Assembly: GCA_023440975.1 (NCBI GenBank)
Contig: JAEZRD010000099.1
Location: forward strand, 1-6,328
Length of the DNA stretch: 6,328 bases
Direction of reading: 5' to 3'
Origin: Methanobacteriota archaeon
GTDB lineage: Archaea; Methanobacteriota; Methanobacteria; Methanobacteriales; Methanobacteriaceae
Of the stretch, positions 1 through 4,338 are shown one piece after another. The position numbers and the translations under genes were made by a program. Numbering within the stretch: position 1 is the stretch's first letter; each line of letters starts with the position of its first letter. Under the pieces are notes generated by a model. It searched no databases. It was not told the DNA's origin and saw only the letters and a list, made by a program, of their open reading frames with translations.

Positions 1-459
1 GGTTTAAGTAAAGATTACTGGGTAACTACAGATACTAATGGTGAATACCAATTACAAATCAATCTTGGTCAAGGTTTATACACTGCACAAGCAACATATG
101 CTGGTGAACATGGATATGAACCTAGTACTAGTAGTTTAAATAATATTATAGTTACTAGTACTGTTAATGGTACTCTTTTAACTGCTAATACTTTTAATCA
201 AAAGGTTAATGCTGGTCAAAACTTCACTGGTAAACTTGTTGATAGTAATGGTAATGTTATTGCAGGTCAACACATAAGTGTAAATTTAACACGTTTAAGT
301 AATGGTTTAAGTAAAGTATACTGGGTTACTACTGATACTAATGGGGAATACCAATTAGCAATTAACCTTGGTACTGGTTCATATACTGCTGATTGTAGTT
401 ATGCAGGTACAAGCACATACACATCAAGTAGTGCTCATGCAACTTTAACTGTAACTGCT
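1..459 (+). repeat. Tandem 303-nt (101-residue) coding repeat in adhesin
   Basis: The segment starting at base 1 recurs from base 304, an offset of 303 nt or 101 codons. The first 50 or so bases of each copy are nearly identical at DNA level (GGTTTAAGTAAAG, then TACTGGGT, then GATACTAATGG and GAATACCAATTA), and similarity fades later in the unit. The second copy is cut short by the stop codon. Between the copies lies a linker containing DSNGNVIAGQHISVNLTRLSN. Confidence 0.85.
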
Positions 460-462
460 TAA
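1..462 (+). CDS. Adhesin-like surface repeat protein, C-terminal fragment
   Basis: Frame 1 is open from the left edge to the TAA at 460-462, giving the last 153 residues of a larger protein. The fragment is rich in Thr, Ser, Asn and Gly. It holds two copies of a beta-rich module with the pattern GLSK-YWVTTDTNGEYQL-INLG-G-YTA--YAG, typical of Ig-like or carboxypeptidase-regulatory-like repeats in the adhesin-like proteins of gut Methanobacteriales. Those proteins are exported and thought to act in cell-surface attachment. The protein ends in TLTVTA right after the last repeat, with no C-terminal membrane helix or sorting motif, so any anchor must lie upstream or be non-covalent. One Cys (ADCSYAG) occurs only in the last repeat. 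The start, signal peptide and total length are outside the window. Family assignment is from repeat style only. Confidence 0.85.
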   Translation, partial: GLSKDYWVTTDTNGEYQLQINLGQGLYTAQATYAGEHGYEPSTSSLNNIIVTSTVNGTLLTANTFNQKVNAGQNFTGKLVDSNGNVIAGQHISVNLTRLSNGLSKVYWVTTDTNGEYQLAINLGTGSYTADCSYAGTSTYTSSSAHATLTVTA

Positions 463-487
463 AAAAAGTAAGAATTTTAGATTTTAA

Positions 488-522
488 CTCAGAAAAGAAA
501 ATTCATTTATTTTTTTTCTGAG
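488..522. terminator. Bidirectional hairpin terminator between convergent genes
   Basis: The arm CTCAGAAAAGAAA (488-500) pairs with TTTTTTTTCTGAG (510-522). This makes a 13-bp stem with one G-T wobble and a 9-nt loop. It is followed on the plus strand by a T-rich stretch to about 540. It lies between the adhesin stop (462) and the stop of the convergent gene (540), so it could end both transcripts. In archaea the U-tract usually matters more than the stem. Confidence 0.65.
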
Positions 523-539
523 ACTTATTTTATTTTTTT

Positions 540-935
540 TTATAAGGATAAAGGACAAGTACAAGTTGATGGATCCTTTAATGTGAATCCTAAATCTTTT
601 AAGAATTCTTTATAACCCATTTCATTTATTTCTTCAAGACTAGCCATACTATAAATTTGAATTTCATCATCAATAGTTAATCTTCTAAATAAATCATAAT
701 CATTACTTAATACTTGTGTGCTTGTTTGTTTATTTAATCGAAACCCAATTTGAGGAAATGGTTCTTTTAAATCTAAATACTTTTCTAAACTTATACTAAT
801 ACTAGATTCTTCTTTATTTAAAATTATAACATTTTCATCTATTATAATTCCTATTCGAGCACCATTTTCTAGTGTTTTGAAGTTTTCAAATGAATCATTA
901 GCCCATTTTTCCCAATCTTTTATTTGATTATCCAT
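540..935 (-). CDS. Small SCP2-like protein with degenerate Cys tail (paralogue B)
   Basis: A 131-residue soluble protein with no signal peptide or membrane segment. It is a clear paralogue of the protein encoded at 2968-3360. Shared blocks, in order, are WAN--FENFKTL-NG near residues 11-25, EP-PQI-F-L mid-protein, DEI-IYS-AS, and MGY-EFLK-LGF before the tail. The N-terminal W--W----F--L--G pattern, the central P-I-F-L and the late I-IYS--- strand recall the SCP2 sterol-carrier fold, but this is a weak, by-eye resemblance. The tail is STCTCPLSL: only Cys125 and Cys127 remain, against four cysteines in the paralogue. The start is well supported by AGGAGATG (943-950), 7 nt upstream of ATG. The gene lies just downstream of the arsC pseudogene on the same strand and ends at the convergent terminator. 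Function is unknown; a role in metal or metalloid handling is inferred only from context. Confidence 0.85.
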   Translation of the reverse strand: MDNQIKDWEKWANDSFENFKTLENGARIGIIIDENVIILNKEESSISISLEKYLDLKEPFPQIGFRLNKQTSTQVLSNDYDLFRRLTIDDEIQIYSMASLEEINEMGYKEFLKDLGFTLKDPSTCTCPLSL

Positions 936-942
936 AAAATTT

Positions 943-986
943 CATCTCCTTTTTTTTTATTATAAAAAAAATATTATTCTTATAAT
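943..986 (-). promoter_or_regulatory. Candidate promoter and strong SD for gene at 540-935
   Basis: On the minus strand a TATA-like ATTATAAG (979-986) lies about 25-30 nt before a plausible start site near 956. The Shine-Dalgarno AGGAGATG follows at 943-950, 7 nt before the ATG. The TATA-like element overlaps the last codons of the arsC pseudogene. The SD is firm; the TATA call is tentative in such AT-rich DNA. Confidence 0.45.
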
Positions 987-1390
987 GTTTTTATTATCCA
1001 ATCTTCTATTGCATCTCCTTAATTTTCTAAATTCTTCTAATTTTTCATTATAATTTTTTATTTAATATTTTAGGGTTTGGAAACTCTTTTTTATAATTTT
1101 TCACATTTCAAAAATATAGGACAATTATTATTGTCACAATACACTTATTACATATTCAAAATGTTTATTTTTAAATATTTCTATGCTTTTAGATTGAAGA
1201 TTTTTATGTGTTAATATTTTTTTCATTATAAAACTTTAATTGTTAAAGGATGAACCTCTTGTGGTTGGGCTTCCTGCACTAAAAGCAACATATTTTCTAG
1301 GGAAAATAATGGTTTAATAGTGCTTCTGCCATTTGAGATCGTATAGAATTATGTTTTACATAAAAATAGTATACATTTTTTTTTATTCAT
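980..1390 (-). pseudogene. arsC: Arsenate reductase (thioredoxin-type, LMW-PTP fold) pseudogene
   Basis: The gap without an intact reading frame is a decayed full-length arsC. Reading the minus strand with frame changes gives MNKKKCILFLCK from ATG 1388-1390, then HNSIRSQMAEALLNHYFP, KYVAFSAGSPTTRGSS, QSKSIEIFKNKHFEYVISV, CDNNNCPIF, SFQTLKY, KLEEFRKLR and DAIEDWIIKTL, ending at TAA 980-982. This follows the ArsC family end to end: the C-x5-R P-loop with NS-RSQMAE, the SAG strand, the second and third redox cysteines in C-x4-CP, and the C-terminal EF--(V/L)RD-I helix. Length is about 137 codons against roughly 130-140 in the family. At least five frameshifts are needed (near 1354-1357, 1300-1302, 1138-1139, 1110-1111, 1015-1018). 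In addition there are in-frame stops at 1236-1238, 1101-1103 and 1062-1064, so this is not a sequencing slip. The intact enzyme would reduce arsenate to arsenite in the cytoplasm. Confidence 0.87.
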
Positions 1391-1410
1391 AATCTCAATC
1401 CAACTTTTAT

Positions 1411-1419
1411 AAAAAAAAA
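1411..1419 (-). terminator. Oligo-T terminator after Fe-S gene pair
   Basis: On the minus strand a run of nine T lies about 30 nt past the stop codon of the Fe-S gene ending at 1449, preceded by ATTTTTATTA. This is a typical archaeal U-tract stop. Just before it, plus-strand 1431-1444 reads TTAA, six G, TTAA, the only G/C block in the spacer. The sequence TTTATAAAAG around 1403-1413 could also have been the TATA box of the dead arsC. Confidence 0.5.
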
Positions 1420-1448
1420 TAATAAAAATGTTAAGGGGGGTTAAAAGT

Positions 1449-2255
1449 TTATTTTTTCACTCTAGAAATTATCTTATCATATTTCTTTCGAGTTTCAATG
1501 TAACCTTTATTGTAGAATGGGCAGGTTTTAATACATTCTGTGCATCCTTGACTACAACCTATACATTTACTTGAATCAAAACTAATATTATTCATAGTTT
1601 TAAAGTCTATAATTGCTTTTTGTGGGCAGAATTTAACACATCTTCCACAGTAATCACAGTATTTTCTAATCCATTGATATTTATATTCTCTTTCTGGTAG
1701 GTTTTCTATTTTAACTAGTATTGCTGAGATTTTCTGTTTAGGTCCATGTTCTGGGCTTATTAATAATCCACTTTTACCTATTGCTCCAAGTCCTGCTGCT
1801 TCACCTAATTTACTGAAATCCACAATCTCTTCATATGGATGAGCAACTAGGGTTTTATATCCTTCTTTTCGAATGTAATCACTTACTTGGTAAGTTAAGT
1901 TTCCAAAATGCTCATATAATTGATCATTATATTCTTGGGCTATATCTCCAGCTCCTTCTTCTAATATTCTTTCATCCATCTCTATTGTTAAGATTATTGC
2001 ATTGTTATAATCATATTCTGGATTATTTAAGTGATGTTTTTCTAAATCATTAAGATATCCTATGTGGAGTATGCCTAATTTTTTCACATATTTTTCTAAT
2101 TCATCTAAAAATTCAGCACTTATTTCATCCTTATTAGTTTTGGGGTTTTCTATTTTTGAAGTGTCTGGATAGGATTTTCCTAATCCTCCACAGCAACATC
2201 CACCTTGTTCTGGGGTTTTGCTTATGTTATCTTGTATTAATTCGTTTATGTTCAT
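1449..2255 (-). CDS. QueG/RdhA-like 4Fe-4S protein with N-terminal CCC extension
   Basis: A 268-residue, presumably cytoplasmic iron-sulfur protein. Residues 1-45 are an extension absent from its upstream paralogue and carry GGCCCGG (Cys20-22). Residues about 50-198 form the alpha/beta part, including KLGEAAGLGAIGKSGLLI (149-166) and SPEHGPKQ. That glycine-rich block resembles the AGLG-(I/L)G--GLLI signature of epoxyqueuosine reductase QueG and reductive dehalogenases, both corrinoid/Fe-S enzymes. The C-terminus is ferredoxin-like: Cys200, 203, 206, 210 followed by Pro, then Cys231, 234, 238, 241, 245 followed by Pro, enough for two 4Fe-4S clusters plus one spare Cys. It has no HEAT-like QueG C-terminus and is shorter than either family. 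The ATG overlaps the TGA of the preceding gene by 4 nt (2252-2255), so translation is probably coupled; a weak AGGGAT precedes it. Substrate unknown; electron transfer or reduction is inferred. Confidence 0.88.
   Translation of the reverse strand: MNINELIQDNISKTPEQGGCCCGGLGKSYPDTSKIENPKTNKDEISAEFLDELEKYVKKLGILHIGYLNDLEKHHLNNPEYDYNNAIILTIEMDERILEEGAGDIAQEYNDQLYEHFGNLTYQVSDYIRKEGYKTLVAHPYEEIVDFSKLGEAAGLGAIGKSGLLISPEHGPKQKISAILVKIENLPEREYKYQWIRKYCDYCGRCVKFCPQKAIIDFKTMNNISFDSSKCIGCSQGCTECIKTCPFYNKGYIETRKKYDKIISRVKK
1667..1770 (-). repeat. Paralogous patch, copy 1 (97% identical to 2452-2555)
   Basis: This stretch matches 2452-2555 at offset 785 with only three mismatches in 104 nt (at 1728, 1740, 1763), including 61 identical bases in a row (1667-1727). 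It encodes the SPEHGPKQ ... LPEREYKYQWI part of the Fe-S proteins. DNA on either side diverges quickly. Confidence 0.85.
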
Positions 2256-2926
2256 ATGATCCCTTTTTTGTATTCTTTTAAAGTTTCAATGTAACCTTTA
2301 TTATAAATAGGGCAGGATTTTATACATTCTCCACATCCTTGTTTAGAACCTATACATTTATCAGAATCTAAAATTACATGGTCCTGTTTTTCTATTAATG
2401 CATCTTCTGGACAGTTTTTCACACATTCTTTACAGTCTTTACAGTGTTCTTTAATCCATTGATATTTATATTCTCTTTCTGGTAGGTTTTCTATTTTAAC
2501 TAGTATTGCTGATATTTTCTGTTTGGGTCCATGTTCTGGGCTTATTAGTAATCCATTGTTACCTATTGTCCCTAGTCCTGCTGCTTCTCCAAGTTTTGTG
2601 AAATCTATTAAATCACTATTTGGGATAGCTACTATTGTTTGGAATCCTTCATTTTCGATGTAATTGTTGATTTTGTAGGTTATATTTTTAAAGTGTTCAT
2701 ATAATTGGTAATTATACTCTTTTGCTTTGTCACTTGGTCCTTCTTCAAGTATTCGTTGATCCATTTCCATGGTTAGGATTATTGCATTGTTAAAATCTTT
2801 TCCTGTATTTTTTTTTATTTGATGTTTTTTTAAGTCATTTAAGTATCCTATATTGAGTATGCCTAATTCTTTCCCATATTTTTCTAATTTTTCTAGAAAA
2901 TCTAGGGTTGTTTTTGTTGTGTTCAT
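2252..2926 (-). CDS. QueG/RdhA-like 4Fe-4S protein, short paralogue
   Basis: A 224-residue iron-sulfur protein, co-linear with residues 39-268 of the following gene's product. It starts directly at LDFLEKLEKYGKELGI, without the CCC extension. The glycine block KLGEAAGLGTIGNNGLLI spans 111-128. Cluster motif one is Cys162, 165, 168, 172 then Pro. Cluster motif two is Cys191, 198, 201, 205 then Pro. The position matching the paralogue's extra Cys (234) is Ser194. By family it resembles the corrinoid/Fe-S core of QueG and reductive dehalogenases, but I see no proof that it binds a cobamide. The start follows GGGGGAAGGTG (about 2937-2947), a usable SD ending 10 nt from ATG. It is 41 nt from the upstream gene and overlaps the downstream gene by 4 nt, so all three are likely one operon. 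The two Fe-S proteins may work as a heterodimer or as successive electron carriers; this is inference. Confidence 0.88.
   Translation of the reverse strand: MNTTKTTLDFLEKLEKYGKELGILNIGYLNDLKKHQIKKNTGKDFNNAIILTMEMDQRILEEGPSDKAKEYNYQLYEHFKNITYKINNYIENEGFQTIVAIPNSDLIDFTKLGEAAGLGTIGNNGLLISPEHGPKQKISAILVKIENLPEREYKYQWIKEHCKDCKECVKNCPEDALIEKQDHVILDSDKCIGSKQGCGECIKSCPIYNKGYIETLKEYKKGII
2452..2555 (-). repeat. Paralogous patch, copy 2 (97% identical to 1667-1770)
   Basis: Second copy of the conserved patch shared by the tandem Fe-S genes. The matching synonymous positions point to gene conversion or a recent partial duplication rather than protein-level constraint alone. Confidence 0.85.
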
Positions 2927-2967
2927 TTTAATTGCACACCTTCCCCCATTTTATTTTATCTTTTTTT

Positions 2968-3360
2968 TTAGCAGCATCCACATCCACAGTCTGTTGGTTG
3001 TTTTATTTCAAATCCTAAGTTTTTTAAGAATTCTTCGTATCCCATTTGTATTAGTTTATCTGTACTTGCGAAGCTGTAGATTTTTATTTCATCATTTAGC
3101 ATTAGTTCTTTTAATAGACTGTATTTGTTGTTTAGTATTTCTGTTGCTGTTTTTTCTTTTAGTTGGAATGCTATTTGGGGGTATGGTTCGGTTAGTTTCA
3201 TTGAATCTTCACTGGTTATTTTTATTTCTTTTTCTTTTTTGTTTAGTAGTATTACATCTGGTTGTTTTTCTATCATTATTGCGATTTTTGATCCATTTTT
3301 TAATGTTTTGAAGTTTTCAAAATTGTTGTTTGCCCAGGTTTTCCAGTTTTCTTTTTCCAT
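2968..3360 (-). CDS. Small SCP2-like protein with CGCGCC tail (paralogue A)
   Basis: A 130-residue soluble protein ending in PTDCGCGCC, with Cys125, 127, 129 and 130 as its last residues. This cluster is suited to binding soft metal ions, metalloids or an Fe-S cofactor. The body matches the 540-935 product at about half of positions: WAN-NFENFKTLKNG (9-23), EPYPQIAFQL, DEIKIYSFAS, MGYEEFLKNLGF. The pattern hints at an SCP2-type fold (Trp-rich N-terminal helix, hydrophobic strands, late helix), though I cannot confirm it. The start is supported by AGGAG (3370-3374), 9 nt before ATG. It probably leads an operon with the two Fe-S genes (41-nt gap, no T-tract on the minus strand between them). 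Its promoter region contains the same 20-nt motif as the arsR promoter. The four-Cys tail may deliver a ligand to the downstream Fe-S proteins; this is a guess from position. Confidence 0.87.
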   Translation of the reverse strand: MEKENWKTWANNNFENFKTLKNGSKIAIMIEKQPDVILLNKKEKEIKITSEDSMKLTEPYPQIAFQLKEKTATEILNNKYSLLKELMLNDEIKIYSFASTDKLIQMGYEEFLKNLGFEIKQPTDCGCGCC

Positions 3361-3392
3361 TTTTTTTTACTCCTATTAAAGTTAATATTCAT

Positions 3393-3412
3393 ATATTTAA
3401 ATTTATCAATAT
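3393..3412 (-). promoter_or_regulatory. Operator/promoter motif upstream of SCP2-like/Fe-S operon
   Basis: Plus strand ATATTTAAATTTATCAATAT, which agrees at 18 of 20 positions with 4205-4224 upstream of arsR. It is an imperfect dyad with ATAT at both ends (7 of 10 paired positions). It contains a TATA-like TTTAAATAT on the coding strand and lies 33-52 nt upstream of the ATG at 3360. It could be an ArsR binding site overlapping the promoter, or a shared core promoter. Confidence 0.5.
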
Positions 3413-3422
3413 GAAATTTTAT

Positions 3423-3430
3423 AAAAAAAA
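3423..3430 (-). terminator. Oligo-T terminator after DGC gene
   Basis: On the minus strand eight T residues directly follow the stop region of the DGC gene, preceded by the small palindrome GATTAATC. This suggests the arsR-DGC transcript ends here and the next gene is transcribed from its own promoter at about 3393-3412. Confidence 0.5.
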
Positions 3431-3432
3431 GA

Positions 3433-3816
3433 TTAATCTAAATTCTTTTCAATCTTATCATAAACTATCTTTTTAATTTCACTAACACACTTTTCACCTT
3501 CAGCATCTAAACGTGAAGTATCATTAGCTTTAAAATCAGTTTGACTTAACTCCTCTTTAACATCTATTGTGTCTTTTGCTAGTACGCCTCTTTGTGCTAA
3601 GATTTTATTTGCACATTGTCCATCACAACCATTCACGGTTATAATTGGGTACTTTTTAATCATTTCTCTAAAACCTGTACGTTCACCACTTGTTGCTCCC
3701 ATACAAATACTAATTACTTTTGGTTCTGATTTTGATATGTCATCACAGGATACTCGTGATATTAAACCGTTAGGGCTCATTCCACTACATGCTGCTAAAG
3801 CTATTTTTTCACTCAT
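3433..3816 (-). CDS. DGC-domain putative zinc-binding protein
   Basis: A 127-residue protein of the DGC family (Pfam DGC domain), small proteins named for a conserved Asp-Gly-Cys motif and thought to bind zinc or another thiophilic metal. Features in order: IALAACSGMSPNGLIS at 5-20 (Cys10), Cys24, ISICMGATSG near 35-44 (Cys38), and VNGCDGQCANKIL at 61-73 (Cys64, Cys68). Here the signature reads NGC rather than DGC. A further Cys110 lies near the C-terminus. An in-frame ATG nine bases upstream (3825) would add MKI, but it sits only 1 nt from the GGAG ribosome site. The ATG at 3816 has 10 nt of spacing and starts as the family usually does, so I prefer it. The gene follows arsR closely and its SD abuts the arsR stop, so the two are co-transcribed. 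Likely a metal carrier or sensor accessory; biochemical function is not established. Confidence 0.85.
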   Translation of the reverse strand: MSEKIALAACSGMSPNGLISRVSCDDISKSEPKVISICMGATSGERTGFREMIKKYPIITVNGCDGQCANKILAQRGVLAKDTIDVKEELSQTDFKANDTSRLDAEGEKCVSEIKKIVYDKIEKNLD

Positions 3817-3826
3817 AATCTTCATT

Positions 3827-3831
3827 CTCCT
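3827..3831 (-). promoter_or_regulatory. Ribosome binding site deciding the DGC start
   Basis: AGGAG on the minus strand at 3827-3831, next to the arsR TAA (3832-3834). Spacing is 1 nt to the ATG at 3825 and 10 nt to the ATG at 3816. Only the latter is workable, so the start at 3816 is favoured. Confidence 0.6.
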
Positions 3832-4182
3832 TTATTTTTGAAATATGTTATTTAAATCTTCAACTATTCTGGGGTTAGTTAGTTGGTAATGTGTCCATTT
3901 ACCTTCTTTTCTTCCTCGTATTATTCCTGATTTCTTTAGTAAGTTTAAATGATAAGATATTGTTGGTTGGGTTTTATTTAAGGCATCTAATAGTTCACAT
4001 ACGCAAAGTTCTTCATCTTGAAGTAAATAGATAATTTTTAATCGTATTGGATCTGCTATAGATTTTAAGATTTCTTGATATTCTTCTATTTTTTCGTCAT
4101 TTGGGATTTTTTGGTTTAACTCTTCTAATGTTTTTCTATTTTTGCAGGTTTGGCCTTTTTCATTTGTTTTACATGAAGTCAT
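3832..4182 (-). CDS. ArsR/SmtB-family metal(loid)-responsive repressor
   Basis: A 116-residue winged-helix regulator. From the start used here: IADPIRLKIIYLL (about 42-54) opens the domain, ELCVCEL carries Cys60 and Cys62, TQPTISYHLNLLKKSGII (71-88) is the recognition helix, and RKEGKWTHYQL (91-101) is the wing. The C-V-C pair matches the inducer site of ArsR and CadC. Cys4 and Cys13 in the N-terminal arm could complete a CadC-like alpha3N site, so the inducer may be arsenite, antimonite, cadmium or lead. Family members bind as dimers and release DNA when metal binds. An in-frame ATG at 4200 (adding MYLCII) is possible. However, TATA-like sequence lies at about 4205-4229, which places transcription start at or past 4200, and there is no SD. 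The ATG at 4182 with a short or absent leader therefore seems likelier. Probably autoregulated, and co-transcribed with the DGC gene. Confidence 0.9.
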   Translation of the reverse strand: MTSCKTNEKGQTCKNRKTLEELNQKIPNDEKIEEYQEILKSIADPIRLKIIYLLQDEELCVCELLDALNKTQPTISYHLNLLKKSGIIRGRKEGKWTHYQLTNPRIVEDLNNIFQK

Positions 4183-4204
4183 AATAATACATAGATACAT
4201 TTAC

Positions 4205-4224
4205 ATATTTAAATATATCTATAT
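4205..4224 (-). promoter_or_regulatory. Operator/promoter motif upstream of arsR
   Basis: Plus strand ATATTTAAATATATCTATAT includes the perfect 12-bp palindrome ATATTTAAATAT (4205-4216). It matches the 3393-3412 motif at 18 of 20 positions. It overlaps or abuts the TATA-like CTTATATATAG (4219-4229 on the minus strand) expected for arsR, a position where a bound repressor would block TBP/TFB. Self-repression by ArsR is typical of the family; the site itself is inferred. Confidence 0.5.
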
Positions 4225-4282
4225 ATAAGATTATCACACAAACTAAACTATATTTAAGAAAGTTTTTTATAATAAGTTCAAG

Positions 4283-4329
4283 TTATATATAAACAATTCA
4301 AATCATGAACTCTTTTTTTAAAAAAAGGA
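4283..4329 (+). promoter_or_regulatory. Promoter and SD of the multi-PAS gene
   Basis: TTATATATAAA (4283-4293) is a good archaeal TATA box, placing the transcription start near 4312. AAGGA (4325-4329) lies 9 nt before the ATG at 4339. Two symmetric elements are present: AGTTCA (4275-4280) and TGAACT (4306-4311) flank the TATA box, and the 16-bp palindrome of C, seven T, seven A, G (4312-4327) lies in the leader. Both may be chance in AT-rich DNA. The 156-bp region to the divergent arsR start at 4182 holds no other gene. Confidence 0.6.
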
Positions 4330-4338
4330 AAAATTAAA

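Noticed and set aside
1431..1444. TTAA, six G, TTAA as an insertion-sequence target site or attachment site
   Set aside because: No flanking direct repeats, transposase or terminal inverted repeats were found; left as an oddity of the spacer.
463..1448. CRISPR array or structured RNA in the low-coding stretch
   Set aside because: No regularly spaced repeats; the stretch is explained by a terminator, one gene and the arsC pseudogene.
1835..2053. Plus-strand 72-codon frame
   Set aside because: Antisense shadow of the Fe-S gene; Leu/His-rich translation with no recognisable domain and no ribosome site.
2853..3379. Plus-strand frames of 152 and 84 codons with hydrophobic, membrane-like translations
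   Set aside because: They lie opposite the CGCGCC-tailed gene and the Fe-S start; the Phe/Leu/Ser richness comes from reading Lys/Glu-rich codons in antisense.
3569..3841. Plus-strand 90-codon frame
   Set aside because: Antisense of the DGC gene, which has family motifs and a good ribosome site.
4312..4327. 16-bp palindrome of T and A runs as a regulator site or terminator
   Set aside because: Poly-T/poly-A symmetry is expected by chance in such AT-rich DNA, and it sits in the leader right before the SD of the PAS gene.
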